A DNA stretch of 64,000 bases, from contig NZ_CABPRZ010000029.1 in NCBI RefSeq assembly GCF_902459695.1, positions 1 through 64,000 of the forward strand, read 5' to 3'. This document shows, one piece after another, positions 25,131 to 35,353 of this stretch (positions are counted from its first letter, which is position 1; the number at the start of each line of letters is the position of its first letter). The notes beneath the pieces were generated by a model that had not been told where the DNA came from, made no database searches, and saw nothing but the letters and a program-made list of their open reading frames with translations. The stretch comes from Pandoraea terrae (GTDB lineage: Bacteria > Pseudomonadota > Gammaproteobacteria > Burkholderiales > Burkholderiaceae). Made by a program: the position numbers and the translations under genes.

Positions 25131-28119
25131 GTTGTCGTACTCCTTCCGAATCGTAGAACACCGGGCTGGTGATGGCGGCCGGTACGAAGCGGCCGCCCGG
25201 CAGCGCCACCATGACCTCCTCGCCCATGCGGTTGAAGCCGTCTTTGACGAGCGCCATTGCGATCGAGCGCTCGAGCGTCGGGCTCATGTAGCTTGACGTC
25301 ACGTGTCCGAACATCGGCGCGATCTCGGCCTGCGTTGGTGCGAGCAGGATCTGGCTACCCTCGGGCAGTACCACCGCCGGATCGCGCGTCATCAGGCCTA
25401 CGAGCTGTTTACGCCCCTCGGCCGCCGTATGCGCGCGGGCCAAGGAGCGCTTGCCGAGGAAGTCCTTGGACTTGGCAATCAGGCCGGACATGCCCAAATC
25501 GACCGGTGTTACCGAACCGTCGGTGTCCTGGCCGACGATGATGTAGCCCTTCTCCGCCCGCAGCACGTGCATCGTCTCGGTACCGTACGGCGTGATGTCG
25601 AACTCGCGGCCGGCAGCCAGGATCGCATCCCAAACCATGCGTCCCATGTTGGCCGGCACGTTGACTTCGTAGGACAGCTCGCCGGAGAAGCTGATGCGCA
25701 TGATGCGCGTGAAAACTCCGCCGATCGTGCCTTCGCGAAAACTCATGAACGGGAACGCCGCATTCGCGAAATCGATGTCCTTGCACACTTTCTGCAGCAC
25801 TTTGCGGCTATGCGGCCCGACGACTGCGAATGTCGCAAAGTGGTCGGTAACTGACGTCAGGTGCACTTTCAGGTGCGGCCATTCGGTCTGAAGCCAGCGC
25901 TCCATCCAGTTGAGAACGCGTGCCGCGCCGCCACTCGTTGTACTCATCAGGAAATGCTGCTCGCCAAGGCGCGCTGTCACGCCGTCGTCGAACACCATGC
26001 CGTTCTCGTCGAGCATCAGGCCGTAACGGCACTTGCCGACCTCGAGCTTGCTCCACGGGTTGGTGTACATCCAATTGAGCAGCGTGGCCCCGTCCGGCCC
26101 CTGCACGTCGATCTTGCCGAGCGTCGAGGCATCCAGGATAGCGACGCCGTTGCGCGCCGCGCGGCACTCGCGCGCCACCGCGGCATGCATGTCCTCGTCC
26201 GCGCGCGGGTAGTACCACGGCCGCTTCCAGTTGCCGACATCCTCGAACAGTGCACCCTGCGACACGTGCCATTCGTGAATGCACGTCTTTCGGATGGGGT
26301 CCAGGAAGTCGCCGAGCTCGCGACCGGCGAGCGTACCGAACGTCACCGGCGTGTAGTTGGGGCGGAACGTCGTCGTGCCGGTCTCGGGGATGGTCTTGCC
26401 CAGCGCAGCGGCGAGGATCGCCATGCCGTTGATGTTGCCGAGCTTGCCCTGGTCGGTGCCGAAACCCATCGCCGTGTAGCGCTTGACGTGCTCGACCGAG
26501 TGATACCCTTCGCGCGCGGCCAGCCGGATGTCCGAGGCGGCCACGTCGTTCTGGAAATCCACGAACTGCTTCGGGCCCCGGGCGGCCCGCGCGGGGTCGC
26601 CGGCCAGCCAGAGCGGCTGAAGCGGCGCCTGGGGCACGTCCTCAGCCCGCCATGTGCCTGCCTCGCCCCCCGTGTGACCGGTGCGCGCCGCCGCGGAGCG
26701 GCCGGCCAGCACGCCGTCGCGCAAGGCACCGGCCAGGCTGAATTCGCCGTTTGCGGCGCCCACGCTGCATTCGGCCTGTACGCCGGCGCCCGGCAGGAAG
26801 CACGCACGCGCCTCATGCCACTGCGCCTTGCCGCCGGACTGCGCGAACAGGTGCAACACCGGATTCCAGCCGCCCGAGACGCCGAGCAGATCGCACGCAT
26901 AGGTGCCAAGCGTGGCGCCGGGCTTGCCGTTGCAGTACGCGGCGACGGTAACCTGGCGCACGTGCCGCGCGCCCTTGGCCGCCACCACGATCGCTTCGTT
27001 GACGACCGGGATGCCGAGCGCCACCGCCGCACGCGACAGGCCGCCTACGCTGGCCGGGCGCGCATCGATCACCGTCACCTGCGCGCCGCAGCGCCTGAGG
27101 TCGATCGCGGTCTGGTATGCAGAATCGTTGTTCGTAAACAGCACCGCGCGGCGACCGGGCAACACCCCATAGCGGTGAATGTACGCGCTGATTGCAGAGC
27201 ACAGCATCGTGCCCGGCAAGTCGTTGTTGCCGAATACCAGCGGACGTTCGTGCGCGCCGGTCGCGAGGATCACCTGTCCAGCGCGAATTTTCCAGAGCCG
27301 CTCCCTGACGCCACGGCGCGCCAGCAGCGGCAGGTGGTCGGTCAGTCGTTCGCAGGCTGTCACGAGATTGTGGTCCTGGTAGCCGAACGCCGTGGTGCGC
27401 GCGAGGATCGTGACCTCGGGCATGGCCCGCAGGGCCGCAATCATGTCGGCGGCCCACTCGCCGCCGGACTGGCCGTCGATAGTCGCGCCGCACGCCAGCA
27501 GGCTCCCGCCGGCCTCGCGCTGGTCATCCACGAGGATCACGCGCGCACCGGCCGCGCCGGCCGCATGGGCAGCGGAAAGCCCGGCGGGACCGGCGCCAAC
27601 GACGAGCACATCGCAGTGGGCGAACGTTTTCTCGTAGCGCTCGACGTCAGCACGCTCGGGCGCCTTGCCAAGACCCGCCGCCTCGCGAATCTTGTGCTCG
27701 TACATGCCCCACCAGCTGCGCGGCCACATGAACGTCTTGTAGTAGAAGCCGGCCGGGATGAAACGCGCGAACTTCTGCATCGCGGCCATGCGGTCATGCT
27801 CGAGATTGGGAACGGCATTGACGCTGGTCGCCGAGAGGCCGTCATACAGTTCGATTTCGGTAGCGCGGGGATTGGGCACGGCATAGGCGCCCTGTTCAAG
27901 CTGCACCACCGCGTTCGGTTCCTCAACGCCGGCGGTCATGATGCCGCGCGGGCGATGGTACTTGAAGCTGCGGGCGACGAAATGCACGCCGTTGGCGAGC
28001 AGCGCGGAGGCGAGCGTATCGCCGGCGAAGCCTTGGTACGTGCGGCCGTTGAACGTGAAGGACAGCCGCTTGTGGCGATCGATGCGCCCGCCGCTCGGCA
28101 GGCGATGGCTCTGCTTCAT
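25120..28119 (-). CDS. soxA: Sarcosine oxidase alpha subunit
   Basis: The 999-residue protein has an N-terminal ferredoxin-like domain (about residues 18-75), a dinucleotide-binding site GAGPAG at 175-180, a second flavin-disulfide-reductase half, and a C-terminal GcvT-like folate-binding domain (about 590-990). With soxB it oxidises sarcosine, and the methyl group passes as formaldehyde to tetrahydrofolate in this domain. The ATG at 28119 follows GAGGAG and overlaps the soxD stop by 4 nt; the longer frame to 28230 lies inside soxD. Length and domain order are normal for the family. Confidence 0.93.
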   Translation of the reverse strand: MKQSHRLPSGGRIDRHKRLSFTFNGRTYQGFAGDTLASALLANGVHFVARSFKYHRPRGIMTAGVEEPNAVVQLEQGAYAVPNPRATEIELYDGLSATSVNAVPNLEHDRMAAMQKFARFIPAGFYYKTFMWPRSWWGMYEHKIREAAGLGKAPERADVERYEKTFAHCDVLVVGAGPAGLSAAHAAGAAGARVILVDDQREAGGSLLACGATIDGQSGGEWAADMIAALRAMPEVTILARTTAFGYQDHNLVTACERLTDHLPLLARRGVRERLWKIRAGQVILATGAHERPLVFGNNDLPGTMLCSAISAYIHRYGVLPGRRAVLFTNNDSAYQTAIDLRRCGAQVTVIDARPASVGGLSRAAVALGIPVVNEAIVVAAKGARHVRQVTVAAYCNGKPGATLGTYACDLLGVSGGWNPVLHLFAQSGGKAQWHEARACFLPGAGVQAECSVGAANGEFSLAGALRDGVLAGRSAAARTGHTGGEAGTWRAEDVPQAPLQPLWLAGDPARAARGPKQFVDFQNDVAASDIRLAAREGYHSVEHVKRYTAMGFGTDQGKLGNINGMAILAAALGKTIPETGTTTFRPNYTPVTFGTLAGRELGDFLDPIRKTCIHEWHVSQGALFEDVGNWKRPWYYPRADEDMHAAVARECRAARNGVAILDASTLGKIDVQGPDGATLLNWMYTNPWSKLEVGKCRYGLMLDENGMVFDDGVTARLGEQHFLMSTTSGGAARVLNWMERWLQTEWPHLKVHLTSVTDHFATFAVVGPHSRKVLQKVCKDIDFANAAFPFMSFREGTIGGVFTRIMRISFSGELSYEVNVPANMGRMVWDAILAAGREFDITPYGTETMHVLRAEKGYIIVGQDTDGSVTPVDLGMSGLIAKSKDFLGKRSLARAHTAAEGRKQLVGLMTRDPAVVLPEGSQILLAPTQAEIAPMFGHVTSSYMSPTLERSIAMALVKDGFNRMGEEVMVALPGGRFVPAAITSPVFYDSEGVRQHVE

Positions 28120-28397
28120 GCTGCTTTCTCCTCGCTGGTCTCGCCGATCTTGCTGAAGCTGTGAAATTTGTAGGTCACGGTGTCGCGCTCGGCAATGAAC
28201 CAGCGGCGGCACCCTTGGCTGTGGTGCCATTGCTCGCGATGCAGGCCGCGCGTGTTTTCGCGCATGAACACGTAGTCACCCCACTCGCGGTCGGTCATTT
28301 CCTCTGACTTCAGCGGCCGGGCGATATCGGCTTCGCCGCCGCAACTGAACTCGCTTTCGGCGCGCGGTCCGCACCAGGGACAGGTAAGCAGCAACAT
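28116..28397 (-). CDS. soxD: Sarcosine oxidase delta subunit
   Basis: The 93-residue protein carries the zinc-binding CPWCG motif at its N-terminus, then EWGDYVFMRENTRG and the EQWHHSQGCRRWF segment that supplies further His/Cys ligands. These are diagnostic of SoxD. It is a small cytoplasmic subunit of the heterotetramer. It lies between soxB and soxA, 15 nt after the former, with a 4-nt overlap to the latter. Confidence 0.92.
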   Translation of the reverse strand: MLLLTCPWCGPRAESEFSCGGEADIARPLKSEEMTDREWGDYVFMRENTRGLHREQWHHSQGCRRWFIAERDTVTYKFHSFSKIGETSEEKAA

Positions 28398-28412
28398 CGA
28401 CAGTCTCCGAAA

Positions 28413-29657
28413 TCAGTGAGCGACCGCGGCGGCGCCGTGCTCGTCGATCAAGTGGCCGGTATAGAAGCGGTCGAGCGAGAACGGTGCGTTGAGCGGGTGC
28501 GGCGCATCATTCGCGATGGTGTGGGCAAACACCCACCCCGATCCAGGCGTGGCCTTGAAGCCGCCCGTACCCCAGCCGCAGTTGAAATAAAGGCCTTTGA
28601 CGTCCGTCTTCGAGATGATGGGGCAGGCATCGGGAGACACGTCGACGATGCCCCCCCATTGGCGATTCATGCGCACGCGGCTGAACACTGGGAACATCTC
28701 GACGATGGCCTGCAGCGTCCCCTCGATGATGTGGAAGCTGCCGCGCTGGCCGTAGCCTGTATACTGGTCTACCCCGGCGCCGATCACGAGGTCGCCCTTG
28801 TCGGACTGGCTGATGTATGCGTGCACCGCGTTGGACATCACTACCGTGTTTATGATTGGCTTGATCGGCTCCGAGACGAGCGCCTGCAGCGGATGGCTCT
28901 CGAGCGGCAGCCGGATTCCCGCCATGTCGGCAATCACGCTCGAGTGCCCGGCGGCGACCACCGCGACTTTCTTCGCCTTGATGAAGCCCTTGCCGGTCTC
29001 CACGCCAGTGACCGCGCCGTTCTCGCGGCGGATGCCGGTCACCGGGCAGTTCTGGATGATGTCGACACCGAGCCGGTCGGCACCTCGTGCGAAGCCCCAG
29101 GCCACCGCATCGTGACGTGCCACACCTGCACGACGCTGGAACGAAGCACCGAGCACCGGATAGCGGCTCTGGAGATTGATGATCGGCACGATCTCCTTGA
29201 TCTGCTGCGGCGTGAGCCACTCTGCGTCCACGCCGTTGAAGCGGTTTGCGCCGATACGCCGCTGGGTGTCGCGCACGTCCTGCAGCGTGTGAGCCAGGTT
29301 CATCACTCCACGCTGACTGAACATGACGTTGTAGTTGAGGTCCTGCGACAGCCCCTCCCACAGCTTCATGGCCTTCTCATACAGTTGAGCGGCCTCGTCC
29401 CACAGATAGTTGGAGCGCACGATGGTGGTGTTGCGCGCGGTATTGCCGCCACCGATCCACCCCTTCTCGACCACAGCGACGTTACGCACGCCGTGCACCT
29501 TGGCCAGATAGTAGGCCGTGGCCAAGCCGTGGCCGCCGCCGCCGACGATCACGACGTCGTATTCGCGCCGCGGCTCGGGGCTACGCCAAGCGCGCTGCCA
29601 GTTCTCGTGATAGCTGAGCCCGTTGCGAATCAGGCTGAAAATCGAATATCGGCTCAT
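28413..29657 (-). CDS. soxB: Sarcosine oxidase beta subunit
   Basis: The 414-residue flavoprotein has an N-terminal FAD motif [17 protein letters not shown] (about 35-51) and [17 protein letters not shown]. The [10 protein letters not shown] segment holds the His to which FMN is covalently bound in characterised heterotetrameric sarcosine oxidases. It catalyses oxidation of sarcosine to glycine plus the C1 unit and H2O2. The ATG at 29657 follows GTTGAGGAAACC. It lies 7 nt after sdaA, so sdaA-soxBDAG is probably one operon. Confidence 0.93.
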   Translation of the reverse strand: MSRYSIFSLIRNGLSYHENWQRAWRSPEPRREYDVVIVGGGGHGLATAYYLAKVHGVRNVAVVEKGWIGGGNTARNTTIVRSNYLWDEAAQLYEKAMKLWEGLSQDLNYNVMFSQRGVMNLAHTLQDVRDTQRRIGANRFNGVDAEWLTPQQIKEIVPIINLQSRYPVLGASFQRRAGVARHDAVAWGFARGADRLGVDIIQNCPVTGIRRENGAVTGVETGKGFIKAKKVAVVAAGHSSVIADMAGIRLPLESHPLQALVSEPIKPIINTVVMSNAVHAYISQSDKGDLVIGAGVDQYTGYGQRGSFHIIEGTLQAIVEMFPVFSRVRMNRQWGGIVDVSPDACPIISKTDVKGLYFNCGWGTGGFKATPGSGWVFAHTIANDAPHPLNAPFSLDRFYTGHLIDEHGAAAVAH

Positions 29658-29664
29658 GGTTTCC

Positions 29665-31041
29665 TCAACACTCAATCACGTTCACGGCCAGGCCGCCGCG
29701 CGACGTTTCCTTGTATTTGGTCTTCATGTCGGCCCCCGTCTGCATCATGGTCCTGATGACCTTGTCGAGCGACACATAATGGTTTCCATCGCCGCGCAGT
29801 GCCATGCGCGCGGCGTTGATCGCCTTGATCGCGCCCATCGCGTTGCGTTCGATGCACGGGATCTGCACCAGCCCGCCGACCGGGTCGCAAGTCATGCCGA
29901 GGTTGTGCTCCATGCCGATCTCCGCGGCATTCTCGATTTGCGCGTTGCTGCCGCCCAGCACGGCGGCCAGACCGGCGGCTGCCATCGAGCACGCCACGCC
30001 GACTTCGCCCTGGCAACCCACCTCGGCGCCAGAGATCGACGCGTTTTCCTTGTAGAGCAGTCCGATGGCGGCGGCGGTCAACAGGAAAGTGATCACGCCG
30101 TCGTCGTTCGCGCCCGGCACGAACTTGGTGTAGTAATGAAGCACCGCCGGGATCACGCCCGCCGCGCCATTGGTGGGCGCGGTGACGATGCGCCCGCCTG
30201 CGGCGTTCTCTTCGTTGACCGCCATCGCATACAAGTTCACCCAGTCCAGCATGGACAGCGGGTCCCGCAGCGATTCTTCGGGACGGCTCTTCAGTTGCTC
30301 GTATTGCGTGGGCGCGCGGCGCTTGACGCGCATCGGGCCGGGCAGCTCGCCGGTAACCGCGCAGCCGCGCCGCACCGAAGCGGCCATCGTTTCCCAAATC
30401 TTCTGGAGCCCCGCCCGAACGTCTTCGGCCAAACGCCAGTGAATCTCGTTCTGGAACATCAGCCCGGCGATCGACAGGCCGGTCTCGGCGCAAATGCGCA
30501 GCAACTCATCGCCGGTGCGAAACGGGTACGGCACCCCGGCGGCGTCCGGCGCACCGTTGACGCGCACACCCTCGCAATTAACCACGAAGCCACCGCCGAC
30601 CGAGTAATACTCCTTCTTCATCAGGACGTCGCCAGCCACGTCGAAAGCGGTGAAGCGCATACCGTTGGGATGCTGAGGCAACGCTTCGCGCCGGAAAAAC
30701 TGCAGGTGTTCCTTCTCGACGAAGGCGATCGGGTGCGAGCCGAGCAGGCGCAACTCGCGGCTGGCGCGAATCGTCTCCAGCCGCGGCGCGATCACATCCG
30801 GGTCGATGCTGTCGGGCAATTCGCCTTCCAGCCCGAGCAGTACGGCCTTGTCGCTGCCGTGTCCTTTGCCGGTGGCCCCCAACGAGCCGTACAGCTCGGC
30901 GCGCACCATCCGCGTGGATTCAAGTTTCCCTTCCTCACCCAATCGGTTGACGAACCGATGCGCGGCGATCATCGGACCGACCGTGTGCGAGCTCGACGGG
31001 CCAATCCCGATCTTGAAAAGGTCAAACGCACTGATGGACAT
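29665..31041 (-). CDS. sdaA: L-serine ammonia-lyase, iron-sulfur type
   Basis: The 458-residue single-chain enzyme starts with [18 protein letters not shown] of the beta domain. The alpha domain has the Cys ligands of the oxygen-sensitive [4Fe-4S] cluster in [11 protein letters not shown] and [16 protein letters not shown]. It converts serine to pyruvate and ammonia. Located directly upstream of soxBDAG, it completes the route sarcosine, glycine, serine (by the neighbouring glyA), pyruvate. The start at 31041 follows GAGAGGCGTC. Confidence 0.93.
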   Translation of the reverse strand: MSISAFDLFKIGIGPSSSHTVGPMIAAHRFVNRLGEEGKLESTRMVRAELYGSLGATGKGHGSDKAVLLGLEGELPDSIDPDVIAPRLETIRASRELRLLGSHPIAFVEKEHLQFFRREALPQHPNGMRFTAFDVAGDVLMKKEYYSVGGGFVVNCEGVRVNGAPDAAGVPYPFRTGDELLRICAETGLSIAGLMFQNEIHWRLAEDVRAGLQKIWETMAASVRRGCAVTGELPGPMRVKRRAPTQYEQLKSRPEESLRDPLSMLDWVNLYAMAVNEENAAGGRIVTAPTNGAAGVIPAVLHYYTKFVPGANDDGVITFLLTAAAIGLLYKENASISGAEVGCQGEVGVACSMAAAGLAAVLGGSNAQIENAAEIGMEHNLGMTCDPVGGLVQIPCIERNAMGAIKAINAARMALRGDGNHYVSLDKVIRTMMQTGADMKTKYKETSRGGLAVNVIEC

Positions 31042-31130
31042 GACGCCTCTCGCATATGCCGGTAACGTGGCGCTAGTACATCAAAACGCCCGCATCGCCG
31101 GATAGAACGGGAACGCCGTCCGATTGGAAT

Positions 31131-31153
31131 AAATGCGCCACGGCCCGGTGGCG
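31131..31153 (-). terminator. Possible terminator after the GlxA-type regulator
   Basis: CGCCAC (31136-31141) and GTGGCG (31148-31153) form a short GC-rich stem with a 6-nt loop. On the minus strand it is followed by ATTTATT. It lies 25 bp downstream of the regulator stop and could separate it from sdaA, but the T-run is interrupted. Confidence 0.4.
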
Positions 31154-31177
31154 TCAGAACGAGGTTGCTACCGCCGC

Positions 31178-32245
31178 TCAGTAAAACTCTTTGCGGCCCG
31201 GGTATACCTCGCCATAGTCGGCCTCCGGCGCCTGGCCTTGCGTCGCGGCGCCCTCCGTGCCTCCGCTGCGATAAGCGCCGGGCGACACGCCGAACGCATG
31301 GCGAAATTCTCGGCCCATGTGCGAAGCGTCGGAAAACCCGCAGGCCGAGGCGATCGCCGCGACCGTCCTGCCCGAGTGCGTGAGCATCCACGACGCGACG
31401 CGCATTCGCATGGCCTTGGCGTACGCTTGCGGGGTACTGCCGGTCTCGGCCTTGAACAGGCGTTCGAGCTGGCGCACGGACATGTCGAGCTTCTTCGCCA
31501 TCTCGTCGACTGTGAGCGCGCTGCTCAGGTGTTGTTCCATCAGCAGGATGGCGCGCTTGATCTTGGGATGCGCGGCCGGCGCCAGCCCGGGAGGGTGAGG
31601 CTGCGGGGCGTTGGACTTGTGCTGCTCGTCCACCTGAAGGATGCGCAGCGCCTTTTGCACGATGGACGGCTCGATGTGGCGCATCAGGATCGCCGCGCCC
31701 ACATCGATGGACGCTCGCCCGCCCGAGCAAGTGATGCGACGCCGGTCGGCCACGTACAGCCGGTCTGCCAGCACCAGCTCAGGTGGCGTGGCCGGGAACT
31801 GATCGACAAAATCCCAGTAGTGGAACCAACTCACACAGATGCGGTGGCCGTCCAGCACGCCGGCACGCATCAGCGCGAAGGTGCCGGTGCACACGCCCAC
31901 CAGTTCGGCGCGGGTGGCGCCGGCCGCGCGAATGAACTCCAGCGTGGCGCGGCCGGGTTCCGGCCCGGAGTGCAGCAAGCCGCCCACCACCACGATGTAG
32001 TCGAACCGCGCGGGGTCGCCGAACGTCTCCCAGGGCGCGATCTCGATGCCGCAGCTCGCGCGCACCGGCGCCAGCGATTCACCGATGATCTTCCACGAGC
32101 AGCGCACCGGCCGGCTCTTGTCGCCTTCGTCACTGGCAAGCCGCAGCACGTCGATCAGCCCCGAGAGGGCGGTCAGCGTGAAGTTCGGCAGCAACACAAT
32201 GCCGAAGCGCACCTGCGGTACATCCTGATGGGCGTGGGTTGTCAT
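31178..32245 (-). CDS. GlxA-family (AraC-type) transcriptional regulator
   Basis: The 355-residue protein has an N-terminal DJ-1/PfpI-like domain ([14 protein letters not shown] with the nucleophile-elbow Cys region, about residues 100-115) and a C-terminal AraC HTH pair ([24 protein letters not shown] and [20 protein letters not shown]). This is the architecture of GbdR, CdhR and SouR, which respond to betaine-pathway metabolites. The location between sdaA-sox and divergent glyA-purU suggests it activates both in response to sarcosine or dimethylglycine. The ATG at 32245 is preferred over 32281 on family length. Confidence 0.87.
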   Translation of the reverse strand: MTTHAHQDVPQVRFGIVLLPNFTLTALSGLIDVLRLASDEGDKSRPVRCSWKIIGESLAPVRASCGIEIAPWETFGDPARFDYIVVVGGLLHSGPEPGRATLEFIRAAGATRAELVGVCTGTFALMRAGVLDGHRICVSWFHYWDFVDQFPATPPELVLADRLYVADRRRITCSGGRASIDVGAAILMRHIEPSIVQKALRILQVDEQHKSNAPQPHPPGLAPAAHPKIKRAILLMEQHLSSALTVDEMAKKLDMSVRQLERLFKAETGSTPQAYAKAMRMRVASWMLTHSGRTVAAIASACGFSDASHMGREFRHAFGVSPGAYRSGGTEGAATQGQAPEADYGEVYPGRKEFY

Positions 32246-32416
32246 CGCTTGAATCTCTTCCGAGTGTCCGGTAGGGGGCATGGCGCACGTGTCCTGCCGT
32301 CGAGGCGATTCTGTTCTAGTCGTGTGCAGCGGCCTCTGTTGTACTTGTGGCTCGCGGCGCTTCCCCCGGTGAGCGCCGACAGAGCCGGAATAACCACCAT
32401 CTTAACGGACCTCGCC

Positions 32417-33700
32417 ATGTTTTCCACCCGCATGAACATCGAAGATTTCGACCCCGCCCTGTGGGCCGCGATGGGCGCCGAGGCGCGTCGCCAGGAAGAG
32501 CACATCGAGCTGATCGCCTCGGAAAACTACACCAGCCCGCGCGTGCTGCAAGCACAGGGCTCGGTGCTCACCAACAAATACGCGGAGGGCTATCCTGGCA
32601 AGCGCTATTACGGCGGCTGCGAATTTGTCGACAAAGTCGAACAACTGGCGATCGACCGCACGAAGGCCCTGTTCGGCGCCGACTGGGCGAACGTGCAGCC
32701 GCACTCCGGCTCGCAGGCCAACGCGGCGGTCTACCAGGCGCTGCTGCAACCGGGCGACACGGTGCTCGGCATGAGCCTGGCGCACGGCGGCCACCTCACC
32801 CACGGCGCCAAGGTCAACTTCTCCGGCAAGCTCTACAACGCCGTGCAGTACGGCATTGACGACGCCGGCATGATCGACTACGACGCGCTCGAAGCGTTGG
32901 CCGTCGAACACCAGCCGCGAATGATCGTAGCGGGCTTTTCGGCCTACTCCCGCCAGCTCGACTTCGAGCGCTTCCGTGCCATCGCCGATCGCGTCGGCGC
33001 GTGGCTCTTCGTCGACATGGCCCATGTGGCGGGCCTGGTGGCCGCGGGCCTGTACGCGAACCCGGTGCCGCACGCCGACGTCGTCACCACCACTACGCAC
33101 AAGACGCTGCGTGGCCCGCGCGGCGGCCTCATCATGGGCCGGACCAACGCCGAGATCGAGAAGAAGATCGCCTCGACGGTGTTCCCCGGCACCCAAGGCG
33201 GCCCATTGATGCACGTGATCGCCGCCAAGGCTGTGGCACTCAAGGAAGCGGCCAGCGACGAATTCCGCCACTACCAGCGGCGGGTGGTCGACAACGCCCG
33301 CGCGATGGCCGCGGTGTTCGAGGCGCGCGGCTACAGCATCGTCTCGGGCGGCACCGACAACCACCTGTTCCTGGTCAGCCTGATTGGCAAGCCGCTGACC
33401 GGCAAGGCGGCTGACGCCGCGCTGGGCGCAGCGCATATCACCGTCAACAAGAACGCCGTGCCCAACGATCCGCAGTCGCCGTTCGTCACCAGCGGCATCC
33501 GCATCGGCTCGCCCGCGATTACCTCGCGCGGCTTCGGCGTGCCCGAGGCGCAAACGGTCGCCGCCTGCGTGTGCGACGTACTCGATGATCACGAGAATGC
33601 GGCAGTAATCGCCACAGTGCGCGAGCAGGCGCGCGCGCTGTGTGAACGTTTCCCCGCTTATCCCGACGAAAACGCGCGGTCCGCGTCGCTGGCCGCCTGA
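32417..33700 (+). CDS. glyA: Serine hydroxymethyltransferase
   Basis: The 427-residue PLP enzyme shows [20 protein letters not shown], the Gly-rich [14 protein letters not shown] motif, and the PLP-binding Lys229 in [16 protein letters not shown]. It combines glycine with 5,10-methylene-tetrahydrofolate to make serine, both products of sarcosine oxidase. It is likely a pathway-dedicated copy rather than the housekeeping one. A long open frame extends upstream to 31133 but runs antisense to the regulator gene. The ATG at 32417 matches the family N-terminus. It is followed by purU after 22 nt. Confidence 0.92.
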   Translation: MFSTRMNIEDFDPALWAAMGAEARRQEEHIELIASENYTSPRVLQAQGSVLTNKYAEGYPGKRYYGGCEFVDKVEQLAIDRTKALFGADWANVQPHSGSQANAAVYQALLQPGDTVLGMSLAHGGHLTHGAKVNFSGKLYNAVQYGIDDAGMIDYDALEALAVEHQPRMIVAGFSAYSRQLDFERFRAIADRVGAWLFVDMAHVAGLVAAGLYANPVPHADVVTTTTHKTLRGPRGGLIMGRTNAEIEKKIASTVFPGTQGGPLMHVIAAKAVALKEAASDEFRHYQRRVVDNARAMAAVFEARGYSIVSGGTDNHLFLVSLIGKPLTGKAADAALGAAHITVNKNAVPNDPQSPFVTSGIRIGSPAITSRGFGVPEAQTVAACVCDVLDDHENAAVIATVREQARALCERFPAYPDENARSASLAA

Positions 33701-33722
33701 CGTCCAACAGGAGAGCATCTCA

Positions 33723-34592
33723 ATGGAAACTTCGATCACTCCCCGCCAGTTCTGCCTGGCCCTGTCCTGCCCGAGCGAGGCCGGCGAAGTGGCTGCGGTG
33801 GTCAGTTTTCTCGACCAGCGCGGCGGCTACATCGACGAACTTGCGGTATTCGACGACAAGGAAAACTCTCGCTTTTTCGTGCGTTGCCTGTTCCATGGCA
33901 CCGGCCGAGCCGAGCTCGACCTGGCCGACTTGCGGCAGGACTTCTCGCCGATCGGCCGGCAATTCGGCATGGACTGGCAACTGCATGACATGGCGCGCCG
34001 TCCGAAGGTCATCATCATGGTTTCCAGGCTCGACCACTGCCTGGCTGACCTGCTGTTTCGCTGGCGCATGAACGAGCTGCCAATGGACATCGCAGCCATC
34101 GTCTCCAACCACCCGGACCTCGCGCCGATGGCACAGGCGCACGGCATCGCCTACCACCACTTGCCGGTCACGCCGGAGACCAAGCCCGAGCAGGAGGCCA
34201 GGCTGCTCGCCCTGGTGGAGCGCACGGGCGCCGAACTAGTGATCCTGGCCCGCTACATGCAAGTGCTGTCGGCCGACGCCAGCCAGCAGCTGGCTGGTCG
34301 CGCGATCAACATCCACCACTCGTTCCTGCCCGGCTTCAAGGGCGCGCGCCCGTATCACCAAGCCTATGCGCGGGGCGTCAAATTGATCGGCGCCACTGCC
34401 CATTTCGTCACTGACGACCTCGACGAGGGGCCGATCATCGAACAGGTGGTGGAGCGCGTCGACCATACCTACAGCCCCGAACGACTGCTCGCCGTGGGGC
34501 GCGACGCGGAATGCGTAAGCCTGGCGCGCGCGGTGAAAGGTTTCATCGAGTGGCGGGTGTTCATCAACGGCAACCGGACGGTGGTGTTCTGA
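33723..34592 (+). CDS. purU: Formyltetrahydrofolate deformylase
   Basis: The 289-residue protein has an N-terminal ACT domain (about 8-85) and a formyltransferase-like domain with the catalytic Asn-Ile-His of RAINIHHSFLPGFKGARPYHQA and the Asp in the later TDDLDEGPI segment. It hydrolyses 10-formyl-tetrahydrofolate to formate and tetrahydrofolate, recycling the cofactor during C1 load from sarcosine. The start follows CAGGAGA. It forms an operon with glyA. Confidence 0.93.
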   Translation: METSITPRQFCLALSCPSEAGEVAAVVSFLDQRGGYIDELAVFDDKENSRFFVRCLFHGTGRAELDLADLRQDFSPIGRQFGMDWQLHDMARRPKVIIMVSRLDHCLADLLFRWRMNELPMDIAAIVSNHPDLAPMAQAHGIAYHHLPVTPETKPEQEARLLALVERTGAELVILARYMQVLSADASQQLAGRAINIHHSFLPGFKGARPYHQAYARGVKLIGATAHFVTDDLDEGPIIEQVVERVDHTYSPERLLAVGRDAECVSLARAVKGFIEWRVFINGNRTVVF

Positions 34593-34638
34593 AGCGGTCT
34601 CGCGCGTCATCCACTCCATTCCAGCTTCCAGGGCCCGA

Positions 34639-34680
34639 GGTTCCCCCCGCAGCAAAACGGCACGACCGAGCGGGGGACCC
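34639..34680. terminator. GC-rich hairpin between convergent purU and DUF5943 genes
   Basis: GGTTCCCCCCGC (34639-34650) and GCGGGGGACCC (34670-34680) can pair over most of their length around a 19-nt loop. The position between the ends of two convergent genes suits a bidirectional terminator. There is no clear T-tract. Confidence 0.35.
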
Positions 34681-34688
34681 CGGATGAA

Positions 34689-35210
34689 TCAATCTAACGC
34701 TGACACCTCGAATACGCAAAACTCCCGTCCCTCTCCCGCGCACTGCACTTCCCTGGATTTCGAGCGCTGGGCCCGACCGCCGTCGTCGTTGACCCAATCC
34801 ATGGCGCCGGCGAACCATCCCGAGAACATGTAGCAGAGCTTGCCATGTTTGTCGGGCTGCGCAAGTACCAACGATGAGTTGCGCAATTCAATTCGCGCAT
34901 GGGCACGGGAAGGATCTGCCACCGCGAACTTGAATTGGCCCCAGCCACGCTGCGACAAGCGCTTCAGATAGTGCTCGAATACTGCGAGGCCCCTCAAACC
35001 ATGCTGCTTCGCTTCCTTGTCGCACCAGTGGTACGCTGAAGCAAATCCAGCGCGATACAGTATTTCTGCGTAGGCGTCGCGACCCAGCGCCTCCTCGATC
35101 GCGACATGGTTGTTTGTGAAGAAGTGACGCGGAACATACAGCATTGGCAGTGCGTCGGTGGTCCAGACGCCGGTCTCGGGATCGACGTGAATCGGCAATT
35201 CGGGTTGCAT
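34689..35210 (-). CDS. DUF5943/V4R-domain protein
   Basis: The 173-residue protein has a 4-vinyl-reductase-like (V4R) pattern: the central LRGLAVFEHYLKRLSQRGWGQ helix and the C-terminal GEGREFCVFEVS strand with a Cys near the usual ligand site. Homologues (DUF5943) are encoded in the dimethylglycine/betaine demethylation cluster of pseudomonads next to a dipeptidase gene, the same order as here. Its role is unknown. Here it follows the dipeptidase gene by 143 nt on the same strand and is close to the sarcosine genes. Confidence 0.75.
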   Translation of the reverse strand: MQPELPIHVDPETGVWTTDALPMLYVPRHFFTNNHVAIEEALGRDAYAEILYRAGFASAYHWCDKEAKQHGLRGLAVFEHYLKRLSQRGWGQFKFAVADPSRAHARIELRNSSLVLAQPDKHGKLCYMFSGWFAGAMDWVNDDGGRAQRSKSREVQCAGEGREFCVFEVSALD

Positions 35211-35353
35211 CTCGGCCCTCGGTTCAAGAATGGTTCGGCAATAGGCATACTGTCAACATGCCTTGGCGGCGCCGGGGCTGGACTTGCCCCCGGGGGGCGG
35301 GGCGCACATGCACCAAACGGTCAAATCGCGGTTGCAATTCACCGCAAGGCGTT

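Noticed and set aside
25861-28164. A 767-codon open frame on the plus strand
   Set aside because: It is antisense to soxA, whose family match is complete. The frame is His/Arg/Ala-rich, as expected for a GC-rich shadow, with no recognisable domain or ribosome site.
31133-32416. An 850-codon reading of glyA starting at 31133
   Set aside because: The upstream 428 codons run antisense to the GlxA-type regulator and have no SHMT similarity; the family start is at 32417.
32246-32416. Glycine riboswitch before glyA
   Set aside because: I looked for the conserved glycine-aptamer segments in the glxA-glyA gap and before sdaA and did not find them. The GlxA-type regulator explains control instead.
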